Source: an uncultured Clostridia bacterium (GTDB taxonomy: Bacteria > Bacillota > Clostridia > Oscillospirales > Acutalibacteraceae). Taken from it: 64,000 nucleotides of DNA. The translations under genes were made by a program, and so were the position numbers. Below the pieces are notes generated by a model. That model was not told the DNA's origin and did not search any database. It saw nothing but the letters and a program-made list of their open reading frames with translations. The stretch spans positions 1 to 64,000 of the forward strand of contig CALWIO010000001.1 in NCBI GenBank assembly GCA_944380765.1, read 5' to 3'. Of the stretch, positions 26,923-36,708 are shown piece by piece (within the stretch, counting starts at the first letter, position 1; each line of letters opens with the position of its first letter).

Positions 26923-29553
26923 TTATTTCATATCCTTGATAGCGGCCTGCGCGGCGGCAAGACGAGCTATCGGTACACGGAAGGGTGAGCAGGATACATA
27001 GTCAAGTCCGATTCTGTGGCAGAACTCAACGGATACGGGGTCGCCGCCGTGCTCGCCGCAGATGCCGCAGTGCATTTCGGGACGAACAGCCTTACCCATC
27101 TTAACCGCCATTTCCATCAGCTTGCCGACGCCTGTCTGGTCAAGCTTGGCGAAGGGATCGTTCTCGTAAATCTTTGTATCATAGTATGCCGAAAGGAACT
27201 TGCCGGCGTCGTCACGGCTGAAGCCGAAGGTCATCTGCGTAAGGTCATTGGTACCGAAGCAGAAGAACTCGGCGTCCCTGGCGATTTCATCGGCAACAAG
27301 GCACGCTCTCGGGATTTCCATCATTGTGCCGACCTCATATTTAAGGTCCATACCGGCGGCTGCGATTTCCGCGTCGGCGGTTTCAACAACGATGTTCTTA
27401 ACAAACTTGAACTCCTTGGACTCGCCTACAAGAGGAATCATAATCTCGGGAACGATGTTCCAGTCGGGGTGATTCTTCTTGACATTGATTGCAGCGCGGA
27501 TAATCGCTGTTGTCTGCATCTTGGCGATTTCGGGATATGTTACGGTAAGACGGCAGCCGCGGTGACCCATCATCGGGTTGAACTCGTGAAGAGAAGCGAT
27601 GATGTTCTTGATGTCGGCAACAGTCTTGCCCTGAGCCTTGGCGAGAGCCTCAATGTCGGCTTCCTCAGTGGGAACGAACTCGTGAAGAGGCGGGTCAAGG
27701 AAACGGATTGTAACCGGGCAGCCTTCAAGAGCCTCATAAAGAGCCTCAAAGTCGCCCTGCTGATAAGGCATAATCTTGGCGAGAGCCTTTTCTCTCTCCT
27801 CAACGGTGTCGGAGCAAATCATCTCGCGGAAAGCGGCGATTCTTGTCTCCTCAAAGAACATGTGCTCTGTACGGCAAAGACCGATTCCCTCGGCGCCCAG
27901 CTCACGGGCCTTTTTAGCGTCTGTGGGTGTGTCGGCGTTGGTGCGTACTTTAAGTGTTCTGTATTTATCAGCCCAAGCCATGATTCTGCCGAACTCGCCT
28001 TCGATTTCAGCGTCAACGGTGGGGATAATTCCGTCATATATGTTACCTGTTGAGCCGTCGATTGAAATGTAGTCGCCCTCGTGATAAACTTTTCCGGCAA
28101 GCTCAAACTGCTTGTTGTCTTCGTCCATCTTGATGTCGCCGCAGCCTGATACGCAGCAGGTACCCATTCCGCGGGCAACAACGGCAGCGTGAGAAGTCAT
28201 ACCGCCGCGAACGGTGAGAATACCCTGTGAAGCTTTCATGCCCGTGATGTCCTCGGGAGAGGTTTCAAGACGAACAAGAACAACTTTTTCGCCCTTGGCG
28301 TTCCACTCAACAGCGTCTTCCGCGGTGAATACAACCTTACCGCAGGCAGCTCCGGGAGAAGCGCCCAGACCCTTGCCGGCAGGTGTGGCGGCTTTAAGAG
28401 CCTTTGCGTCAAACTGCGGATGAAGAAGTGTGTCAAGGTTTCTCGGGTCAATCATAGCGACGGCCTGTTTCTCGTCAATCATGCCCTCGTCAACGAGGTC
28501 GCAAGCGATTTTAAGAGCCGCTTTTGCTGTTCTCTTACCGTTTCTGGTCTGAAGCATATAGAGCTTGCCGGCCTCAACCGTGAACTCCATATCCTGCATA
28601 TCTCTGTAATGGTCCTCAAGGATTGCGCAGACCTTTGTGAATTCTGCGAACGCCTCGGGGAATTCTTTTTCCATCTGAGCGATGGGCATGGGAGTGCGCA
28701 CGCCGGCAACAACATCTTCGCCCTGTGCGTTTTTAAGGAACTCGCCCATAAGACCTTTTTCACCGGTAGCGGGGTCGCGGGTGAACGCAACGCCTGTGCC
28801 GCAGTCGTCGCCCATGTTGCCGAAAGCCATCATCTGAACATTAACGGCTGTACCCCATGAATAGGGAATATCGTTGTCGCGGCGGTAGACATTGGCGCGG
28901 GGGTTATCCCATGAACGGAATACCGCTTCAACAGCGCCCATAAGCTGCTCTTTGGGGTCGGAGGGGAAATCCTTGCCGATTTTCTCTTTATACTCGGCTT
29001 TGAACTGACCGGCAAGCTCTTTAAGGTCGTCGGCGGTAAGCTCAACATCTTGAGTAACGCCTCTTTCCTCTTTCATCTTGTCGATAAGCTGCTCGAAATA
29101 TTTTTTGCCGACTTCCATAACAACATCGGAATACATCTGAATAAATCTTCTGTAGCAGTCCCAAGCCCAGCGAGGGTTGCCTGATTTAGCCGACATAACC
29201 TCAACAACATCCTCGTTAAGGCCGAGGTTGAGGATTGTGTCCATCATGCCGGGCATTGAAGCGCGGGCGCCGGAACGAACCGAAACAAGAAGAGGATTTT
29301 CTTTATCGCCGAACTTTTTGCCGGTGATTTCCTCCATCTTGTCGATGTATTCCATTATCTGCGCCTGAATTTCATCGTTAATTTTTCTGCCGTCTTCATA
29401 ATACTGAGTGCATGCCTCTGTGGTGATTGTGAAGCCCTGGGGAACGGGAAGACCGAGACTTGTCATTTCTGCAAGGTTGGCGCCCTTACCGCCGAGAAGC
29501 TCACGCATGCCTGCGTTACCTTCTTTAAAAAGGTAAACAAACTTCTTGCTCAT
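26923..29553 (-). CDS. ppdK: Pyruvate, phosphate dikinase
   Basis: A 876-residue PPDK, the usual length. It starts MSKKFVYLFKEG with GGKGANLAEMTSLGLPVPQG (nucleotide-grasp domain), has the phosphohistidine loop GGMTSHAAVVARGMGT near residue 455, and ends with the PEP/pyruvate barrel containing HCGICGEHGGDP. It interconverts ATP, phosphate and pyruvate with AMP, pyrophosphate and PEP, and in anaerobes often replaces pyruvate kinase. I chose ATG 29553, seven bases after GGAGG; an upstream in-frame extension of 19 codons has no such site. It is monocistronic with a strong promoter and terminator. Confidence 0.97.
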   Translation of the reverse strand: MSKKFVYLFKEGNAGMRELLGGKGANLAEMTSLGLPVPQGFTITTEACTQYYEDGRKINDEIQAQIMEYIDKMEEITGKKFGDKENPLLVSVRSGARASMPGMMDTILNLGLNEDVVEVMSAKSGNPRWAWDCYRRFIQMYSDVVMEVGKKYFEQLIDKMKEERGVTQDVELTADDLKELAGQFKAEYKEKIGKDFPSDPKEQLMGAVEAVFRSWDNPRANVYRRDNDIPYSWGTAVNVQMMAFGNMGDDCGTGVAFTRDPATGEKGLMGEFLKNAQGEDVVAGVRTPMPIAQMEKEFPEAFAEFTKVCAILEDHYRDMQDMEFTVEAGKLYMLQTRNGKRTAKAALKIACDLVDEGMIDEKQAVAMIDPRNLDTLLHPQFDAKALKAATPAGKGLGASPGAACGKVVFTAEDAVEWNAKGEKVVLVRLETSPEDITGMKASQGILTVRGGMTSHAAVVARGMGTCCVSGCGDIKMDEDNKQFELAGKVYHEGDYISIDGSTGNIYDGIIPTVDAEIEGEFGRIMAWADKYRTLKVRTNADTPTDAKKARELGAEGIGLCRTEHMFFEETRIAAFREMICSDTVEEREKALAKIMPYQQGDFEALYEALEGCPVTIRFLDPPLHEFVPTEEADIEALAKAQGKTVADIKNIIASLHEFNPMMGHRGCRLTVTYPEIAKMQTTAIIRAAINVKKNHPDWNIVPEIMIPLVGESKEFKFVKNIVVETADAEIAAAGMDLKYEVGTMMEIPRACLVADEIARDAEFFCFGTNDLTQMTFGFSRDDAGKFLSAYYDTKIYENDPFAKLDQTGVGKLMEMAVKMGKAVRPEMHCGICGEHGGDPVSVEFCHRIGLDYVSCSPFRVPIARLAAAQAAIKDMK

Positions 29554-29622
29554 TTTTATACCTCCAAAAAAATTAAATACTGCATTTTGTAAAGTGTTTA
29601 TGAGATACACTTAACCTTTGAA

Positions 29623-29651
29623 ATTATAACAGAGTTTACCGTTGATTTCAA
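29623..29651 (-). promoter_or_regulatory. Promoter of ppdK
   Basis: On the minus strand TTGAAA and TATAAT are separated by 17 bases, giving a leader of about 60 bases before the ATG at 29553. Confidence 0.78.
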
Positions 29652-29721
29652 TACTTTTGCAATACTTTTTTGCCTTTGTGTATTTATTTGTTGATTATTC
29701 CCGAAAAAAGCTCAACTTCAA

Positions 29722-29750
29722 TAGACTTTTATGCTTTTTTGTGTTATATT
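29722..29750 (+). promoter_or_regulatory. Possible promoter abutting the GH89 gene
   Basis: TAGACT and TATATT with a 17-base spacer. The -10 box ends only four bases before ATG 29755, which would give a leaderless or nearly leaderless message. The -35 match is moderate. Confidence 0.4.
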
Positions 29751-29754
29751 TTTT

Positions 29755-32259
29755 ATGGTGATTGATTTGGAGCTCTTAAACTATGAAATATTAAACGCCA
29801 CCGGCGAAGCGGATAAAAACTCGATACCCATGTTTTCCTGCGACACATACCCGTGCTTTCTTGATCTGGCTTTTCCCAAAAACATGAGCGTTCACGATGT
29901 GATAGCCGTTTTTCCCGAAGAAGCCGAAACCGAGTACGAGATTTTTTCAAGCCTTGACGGGGTTAATTTTTACACTCTCGGCAAAAGCCCTAAAATAGCG
30001 AGATTTATAAGAATTTTTATAAAATATTACAGCGGCAGCCGCCCGACTGTCAACAATGTGGAAATACTCGGAGAGGACTGCACTTTTCCGCAGAAAAAAA
30101 CGGTGTTTCACGAGCCCTGCATTTTTGAAGAATCCCCCTACTGCGCTCCTGTTACCGACGAGGATATTCTGGAAGATGTAAAGGGGATAATTTCGCGCGC
30201 GATAGGCGAAAAATATGTTGAGCAGTTTGAGTTAAAGCTCGACCGCAGGCTTAAAGACGATTATTTTACGGTTGAGTCGCTGAGAGGAAAAGTAAGGCTT
30301 ATTTCAAACAGCGGAATAGGACTTGCCTGCGCCTTTAACTGCTATCTTAAAGAGGTTTGCAAGTGTCATATTTCCCGTTTCGGCAAGCAGGTAAAGCTGC
30401 CGGCTAATCTGCCCGCGGTAAACGGCAAAATTGACCGCCGAACAGATTTTAAGTACCGTTATGTTTACAACCCCTGCGTTCACGGATACTCGGCGGCTCT
30501 GTGGGGCGAAGAGGAATGGCAGAGGGAAATTGACTTTCTGGCGATGAACGGAGTAAACCTTGTGGCCGACCTTACGGGCATGGCTGAGGTTTACCGCAGG
30601 TTTCTCTCAAAGCTCGGCTACCGTTTAAGGGAAATAAAGAATTTTCTGACCGGGCCTTTTTACCTGCCGTGGCTGAGCATGGGAAATGTTTACGGAATCG
30701 GCGGCCCTGTTCACGATGATTTCTTTTTTGAAAGCTGCGAACTGGCAAGAAAAAATCACCGCCGTATGAAAATTCTGTCAATGGATATTGTTTTGCAGGC
30801 TTACACGGGAACAGCTCCCTGCGACATAAACAAAAAAGACCGCGATGTTCCGGTTATTCCTCAGGGAAAATGGAACTCGCTTCAACGCCCTTTAATCATA
30901 AATCCCGACAGCGTTTCGTTTATTAAATTCGCTTCTCTTTTTTACGAGGCGCAGAAAGAGGTTTTCGGCGATATTACTCACTTTTACGCCGGGGACATCT
31001 GTCACGAGGGCGGCAGCTTAAAGGACGCCGACCGCAAGCAGTCTTACTCAAACATTATTGAGAGTCTTCTCGCCTTTGACAAATCGGCTGTGTGGGTTAT
31101 GCAAAGCTGGGGCGACAATCCCTCAAAGCAATTTACGAAAGCCGTAAAGCCCTACCGTGACGAGCATATTCTTATGCTCGATTTATACGCCGAAAAAGAC
31201 AGCAAAAACGAGGGGCGTTTCGCTCCCCTCGCTAAATTCAACTGCCTTTTCGGAGTGCTCAACAATTTCGGCGGAAGAAACGGCCTGTTCGGAGATATTT
31301 CGTCTATACCTGAAAAAATTTACTCAGCCGCGCAAAAGGAAAACTTAAAGGGAATTGCGCTGACCTCCGAAAGCGTTTCGGTTAACCCGGCGGTTACCGA
31401 TATGTTCTTTTCCTGCGTGTGGGAGAAAATAACCGACCCGAAAAAATGGCTTTATGAATACGCCGTTCGCAGATACGGAAAAGAAAGCGAAAATATCGCC
31501 CGAAGCATGGATTTGCTGCTCGAAACGGTTTACAGCGGCAAGAACGAGTCCCGCGGCGAGGGCGCTCCCGAATGCGGTTTGTGCTGCCGTCCTCAAAGCT
31601 CTTACAAATCGGCAAGCGCGTGGGGAGGAATGAAAATAGCTTATTCCTCAGAAGATTTTGACAAGGCCGCCGGGCTTTTCCTTGCCGATTACGACAAGTT
31701 CAAGAAAAACGAGTGCTATATCTATGACGCCGTTGATATTTTGCGGCAGGCGCTCTCAAACCGCATTACCGACACGGTGAAAAACATACGCGCGGCTTAC
31801 AAGGCTCAGGATTATTTTACGGTGAGCGAAAACGGTGAGCGGCTTTTACAGCTTGCAGATTTGCTTGACCGGACACTTTTAAACTGCCGCGAGTTCTCGC
31901 TCTCGTCATATCTCGGCCGTGTGTGCGAATATTCCGAAAAGCTGGACGATTTCACGAGAGAAATATATATTATCGGCGCGAAGGCGCTTATTACCACCTG
32001 GTACTCGCGCCCCGCCTCGGAAAGAGGAAAGCTGCACGATTACGCCAACAGGCAGTGGGGCGACCTTATTCCTCAGTTTTATAAAATGCGCTGGGAGAAG
32101 TTTTTAAGCCGCGTTAAAACGGAGATGGACGGGGGAAAAGCTCCTGAGATTGACTGGTTCAAGACCGAGTGGGACTGGGTTCTGGAAGAACCCAAATACA
32201 CAAAGCGGGTTCGTGAGGACAGCCTGAAAGCGCTGGCAAAGCAGATTTTTGAACAGTAA
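29755..32259 (+). CDS. GH89-like alpha-N-acetylglucosaminidase
   Basis: An 834-residue protein related to NAGLU (glycoside hydrolase 89). The N-terminal ~110 residues look like a discoidin/F5-8C-type beta-sandwich (YEIFSSLDGVNFYTLG). The barrel carries FKYRYVYNPCVHGYS, EEWQREIDFLAMNGVN, LTGPFYLPWLSMGN and GGPVHDDFF, matching NAGLU. The two family catalytic glutamates appear kept, in FYAGDICHEGG (about residue 418) and in LTSES (about 539). The usual GQEA segment reads GMAE. No signal peptide or membrane segment is seen, so it is probably cytoplasmic, unlike secreted relatives. Expected activity: removal of terminal alpha-GlcNAc. No clear ribosome site precedes the ATG. Confidence 0.8.
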   Translation: MVIDLELLNYEILNATGEADKNSIPMFSCDTYPCFLDLAFPKNMSVHDVIAVFPEEAETEYEIFSSLDGVNFYTLGKSPKIARFIRIFIKYYSGSRPTVNNVEILGEDCTFPQKKTVFHEPCIFEESPYCAPVTDEDILEDVKGIISRAIGEKYVEQFELKLDRRLKDDYFTVESLRGKVRLISNSGIGLACAFNCYLKEVCKCHISRFGKQVKLPANLPAVNGKIDRRTDFKYRYVYNPCVHGYSAALWGEEEWQREIDFLAMNGVNLVADLTGMAEVYRRFLSKLGYRLREIKNFLTGPFYLPWLSMGNVYGIGGPVHDDFFFESCELARKNHRRMKILSMDIVLQAYTGTAPCDINKKDRDVPVIPQGKWNSLQRPLIINPDSVSFIKFASLFYEAQKEVFGDITHFYAGDICHEGGSLKDADRKQSYSNIIESLLAFDKSAVWVMQSWGDNPSKQFTKAVKPYRDEHILMLDLYAEKDSKNEGRFAPLAKFNCLFGVLNNFGGRNGLFGDISSIPEKIYSAAQKENLKGIALTSESVSVNPAVTDMFFSCVWEKITDPKKWLYEYAVRRYGKESENIARSMDLLLETVYSGKNESRGEGAPECGLCCRPQSSYKSASAWGGMKIAYSSEDFDKAAGLFLADYDKFKKNECYIYDAVDILRQALSNRITDTVKNIRAAYKAQDYFTVSENGERLLQLADLLDRTLLNCREFSLSSYLGRVCEYSEKLDDFTREIYIIGAKALITTWYSRPASERGKLHDYANRQWGDLIPQFYKMRWEKFLSRVKTEMDGGKAPEIDWFKTEWDWVLEEPKYTKRVREDSLKALAKQIFEQ

Positions 32260-32274
32260 CAGACTTTATAAGAC

Positions 32275-32306
32275 AAAAACGGCGCGGAAAATTCTGCGCC
32301 GTTTTT
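32275..32306 (+). terminator. Terminator between GH89 and PAP2 genes
   Basis: AAAAACGGCGC and GCGCCGTTTTT form a symmetric hairpin between convergent genes and can act in both directions. Confidence 0.8.
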
Positions 32307-32325
32307 TCGTGCCTGATATTATGTT

Positions 32326-33366
32326 TTAAAATTTTCTTGCCGGAAGTATTCCCCTTTCGGTAAACTGCTTATAAAGCAGATATGTAAACAGGAACACGGT
32401 ATAGCCGATAAGCGCGCCCGAAGCCACATCGGTAAGGTAATGGGCGCCCTCAACAATTCTTGTAAGCCCCATAACATAGACATAGGCGCTTGAAAAGAGC
32501 ATGGCAAGGGGCATATATTTATGCAGTTTTTCCTTTGCCGCCGTTACGAGTATTAAAAGGAAAGTCACAGTAGCGGACATAGTGTGTCCGGACGGGAAAG
32601 AGTCCGCCGAATTATAAACACCCATATCGTCGCCCTTAATATACCACCGGGTAAACGCCGAAAAGTCGCTGCCCGCCATCATTGAACGGGAAGTCCGCGG
32701 CATGAGTTTGTCAAGAGAGCCGTGGCTTAACCCGTTTTCGTCAAAAATTCCGTTGGACGCCGCCACCATTTCACGGAAGCGGACTCTGTTTGAAATCGGC
32801 TTTAAAGACATACACATACGGATAATAATTGACATTACAAAAAACGCAAGCGAAAGAGTTTCAAGCTTATTGAGCGTTTTTTTATCAATTTTTCTGACTA
32901 TAAGCACAGCCGCGGCGGCAATTACAGCGCAAAGAGCGAAATAGCCGAGCTGCGGAATATCCACAAATTTTTTAGCCACATTCTCAATAATCTTTTTATA
33001 GCCGATTACGCTCACCACGAAGAAGCCCACCGAAGTTATGACTTTAAGCAGGAAGTTAAAAAAGCGGTAAGGCTTGGAGCCTGTGTCTGCAACGGGTTTT
33101 ACAAAAGGAAAAATCCTGCCTAAGATTTCAAGGCTTTCGTTAAGGTCGTGACGGCACACAAACAGCACCGTGAACATCGGCCCCCAAAGCGCCCACGCTA
33201 CGGCTTCGCCGAAAGCCTCAAAGAAAATGCTTATTTTGCTTTGCGGATTAAAAAGCGCCTGGCTTACCTGCAAGTCATAAAAGGTGCCGTAAATCATCAA
33301 AGCGCCGGTAACCGCGTAAAACAAAACCGAAAAAATCAAAAGAGATTTATTCTTCTTGATTTTCAC
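32326..33366 (-). CDS. PAP2-family membrane phosphatase
   Basis: A membrane protein of about 346 residues with six or more hydrophobic segments. The PAP2 phosphatase motifs are SFPSGHTMSATV and RIVEGAHYLTDVASG (Arg, then the catalytic His and Asp). Such enzymes dephosphorylate lipid phosphates such as phosphatidate or undecaprenyl pyrophosphate. The first motif (KX6RP) is not clear. I favour GTG 33366 as start because GGGGGTGG lies just upstream; alternatives at 33375 and 33381 overlap that site. Confidence 0.82.
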   Translation of the reverse strand: MKIKKNKSLLIFSVLFYAVTGALMIYGTFYDLQVSQALFNPQSKISIFFEAFGEAVAWALWGPMFTVLFVCRHDLNESLEILGRIFPFVKPVADTGSKPYRFFNFLLKVITSVGFFVVSVIGYKKIIENVAKKFVDIPQLGYFALCAVIAAAAVLIVRKIDKKTLNKLETLSLAFFVMSIIIRMCMSLKPISNRVRFREMVAASNGIFDENGLSHGSLDKLMPRTSRSMMAGSDFSAFTRWYIKGDDMGVYNSADSFPSGHTMSATVTFLLILVTAAKEKLHKYMPLAMLFSSAYVYVMGLTRIVEGAHYLTDVASGALIGYTVFLFTYLLYKQFTERGILPARKF

Positions 33367-33429
33367 CGTATCCACCCCCAAATTATTACTTTTATTTTAC
33401 TAAAAATTTTATAAAATTGCAACACAAAA

Positions 33430-33455
33430 AACCGGCTCCCGAAAGGGAACCGGTT
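33430..33455 (-). terminator. Terminator after groEL
   Basis: AACCGG-TCCC and GGGA-CCGGTT pair around a short loop; a T run follows on the minus strand. Confidence 0.8.
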
Positions 33456-33474
33456 TAAATTCAGCAGGATTTTA

Positions 33475-35121
<1,647 letters not shown>

Positions 35122-35131
35122 TTACCTCCAA

Positions 35132-35416
35132 TTATTCAACTACTGCCAGAATCTCAGACTGACGGACAATGGTGTATTCCTCTTTATCAACCTTAACTTC
35201 AGTGCCGGAATATTTGCCGGTGATTACCTTATCGCCGACCTTTACATACATTGTGACCTCATGGCCGTCAACTACGCCGCCGGGACCTACCGCGACAACC
35301 TCGGCAACCTGGGGTTTTTCCTGTGAGGAAGCGGCAAGAACAATTCCGCTTTTTGTTGTTTCCTCAACCTCGCATGCTTTTAAGACAACTCTGTCCGCAA
35401 GTGGTTTAATCGTCAT
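35132..35416 (-). CDS. groES: Co-chaperonin GroES
   Basis: A 94-residue GroES of normal size. It begins MTIKPLADRVVLKACEVEE and shows the mobile loop region ETTKSGIVLAASSQEKPQ, then the conserved VVAVGPGG. It forms the heptameric lid of GroEL. An AGGAGGTAA site precedes the ATG. It is the first gene of the groESL operon, under a promoter and CIRCE operator. Confidence 0.97.
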   Translation of the reverse strand: MTIKPLADRVVLKACEVEETTKSGIVLAASSQEKPQVAEVVAVGPGGVVDGHEVTMYVKVGDKVITGKYSGTEVKVDKEEYTIVRQSEILAVVE

Positions 35417-35452
35417 TTTATATTACCTCCTGAAAGATTAAATATATATTTG

Positions 35453-35479
35453 TTAGCACTCGTCTTGTCTGAGTGCTAA
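35453..35479 (-). promoter_or_regulatory. CIRCE operator (HrcA binding site)
   Basis: TTAGCACTC, nine bases, then GAGTGCTAA: a perfect match to the CIRCE inverted repeat bound by the heat-shock repressor HrcA. It sits just after the groES -10 box and before the gene, the standard location. hrcA itself is not in the window. Confidence 0.96.
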
Positions 35480-35483
35480 ATAT

Positions 35484-35512
35484 ATTGTAGCCACATTCTT
35501 CCAAAAAATCAA
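35484..35512 (-). promoter_or_regulatory. Promoter of groESL
   Basis: On the minus strand TTGATT and TACAAT are 17 bases apart, and CIRCE lies a few bases downstream across the expected start point. Confidence 0.78.
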
Positions 35513-35585
35513 GTACTTTTTTTGAATTTAATAATTTTTTAACATTTTTATTCAAACAGACTGTAAGCAGGTCTTGCACGGCGCA

Positions 35586-35618
35586 AAAAAGCGCCGGAAA
35601 TACCGCTTCGCGCTTTTT
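35586..35618 (-). terminator. Terminator after mazF
   Basis: AAAAAGCGC and GCGCTTTTT pair around a loop that can itself pair CGG/CCG; T runs follow on both strands. A separate GC-rich inverted repeat (GCCCCG/CGGGGC, 35681-35707) lies nearer the mazF stop but lacks a T run on the minus strand. Nothing else recognisable lies in 35513-35718. Confidence 0.65.
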
Positions 35619-35718
35619 AAGTTTTTTCGGCTTTTTTATGTACGGCGGCAAAATAGCTGAATTTTAATTCCGCAAACATCTGCCCCGTCCGTTTTCACAG
35701 GCGGGGCGTTTTATTGCT

Positions 35719-36063
35719 TTAAACTAAGCCGAGGCTTACATTAAGAGCGCGGTTTATCTTATTCATATCGTTCGGCGACAAATTGCCCATACGCTCTTTA
35801 AGCCGCTGCTTGTCGAGCGTTCTTACCTGTTCGAGCAGCACAACGGAATCCTTTGACAGTCCGCAGTCGCAGGCGTTGACGCTGATATGCGTTGGCAGCC
35901 TTGTTTTTTCCTGCTGGCTGGTTATTGCCGCCGCTATGACAGTCGGGCTGTACTTGTTGCCCACATCGTTCTGAACGATAAGTACCGGTCTTACTCCGCC
36001 CTGCTCGCTGCCTACAACGGGACTTAAATCGGCGTAATATATGTCCCCTCTTTTTACATTCAT
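35719..36063 (-). CDS. mazF: MazF/EndoA-type mRNA interferase toxin
   Basis: A 114-residue PemK/MazF family endoribonuclease. It begins [20 protein letters not shown] with [22 protein letters not shown] and [15 protein letters not shown], very close to Bacillus EndoA (NdoA). These cut mRNA at short sequence motifs. In Bacillus an antitoxin gene sits directly upstream; here the upstream gene is a lipoprotein gene and no antitoxin-like frame is found in the 128-base gap. A GGAGAG site precedes the ATG. It may be kept in check by an antitoxin encoded elsewhere. Confidence 0.94.
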   Translation of the reverse strand: MNVKRGDIYYADLSPVVGSEQGGVRPVLIVQNDVGNKYSPTVIAAAITSQQEKTRLPTHISVNACDCGLSKDSVVLLEQVRTLDKQRLKERMGNLSPNDMNKINRALNVSLGLV

Positions 36064-36191
36064 TACTGTATCACTCTCCTGAATCTTTCTTCACAATTAT
36101 TTTTACCGATTATTTACACAAATAAACATAAAGGGCAAAAAAATCGGGGAGCAATACATTTTATTCCGTTTTGGGGCGGTATGTCCCGCTT

Positions 36192-36698
36192 TTAATATGT
36201 AAATTTGAAATTTTCAAAGAACACGGCGTCGCTTCCGTCAACGGCGAGCTTTACAAACGCTCCGCTTTCCTTTTCGGTATAGAGCGAGCAAAGATGCCCG
36301 CCGGCGTTATAGGCGTAAACTAAAAAGCCGTTTTTTTCCTCGGGGGTTTTTCCCATTGCGTTTTTAAGGCAGTTTTCCACAGAGCTGCAAAGCATATCAA
36401 ATGGCAGCTTTTCGCCGGAAAAGCTGAGCGTGATACCGTCTTTTTCGAGCTTGTATTCGCCGTCGGCGCAGGTGATTTCAAGTCCGCTGACGGTTTTTGG
36501 GGAATTCATGACAAAGCTAAGCGAAGCCCCCTGCGTATAGCTTACCCGGGCGCTGACTTTTATGCCGTTTAACTCGGTATAAGCCGTAGTATTAAAGCCG
36601 CTGACTTCCAGCGGCTTTTTTTCAACTTCCTTTGCCTTCAATGACGAGCATCCGCCCAGAAGCAAAACGCTCAATAAGGCGCAAAGGATTTTTTTCAT
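36192..36698 (-). CDS. Small lipoprotein (possibly YdcC-like)
   Basis: A 168-residue secreted protein. A lipoprotein signal is clear: LSVLLLGGC with the lipobox cysteine near residue 17. The rest is beta-rich with no motif I can name (VKVSARVSYTQGASLSFVM and GLEITCADGEYKLEKDG). Its position between nnrDE and mazF matches that of the LolA-fold lipoprotein YdcC in Bacillus (acpS-ydcC-alr-ndoAI-ndoA), so I suspect a diverged YdcC relative. That is inference from context only; family membership is not shown by sequence. Confidence 0.7.
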   Translation of the reverse strand: MKKILCALLSVLLLGGCSSLKAKEVEKKPLEVSGFNTTAYTELNGIKVSARVSYTQGASLSFVMNSPKTVSGLEITCADGEYKLEKDGITLSFSGEKLPFDMLCSSVENCLKNAMGKTPEEKNGFLVYAYNAGGHLCSLYTEKESGAFVKLAVDGSDAVFFENFKFTY

Positions 36699-36708
36699 AA
36701 ATATCTAC

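Noticed and set aside
27016-28053. 345-codon open frame antisense to ppdK
   Set aside because: It mirrors the codon pattern of ppdK, has no ribosome site, and its product resembles no known protein. ppdK is certain.
35418-35651. 77-codon minus-strand frame upstream of groES
   Set aside because: It spans the groES promoter, CIRCE and a terminator, has no ribosome site and is low-complexity.
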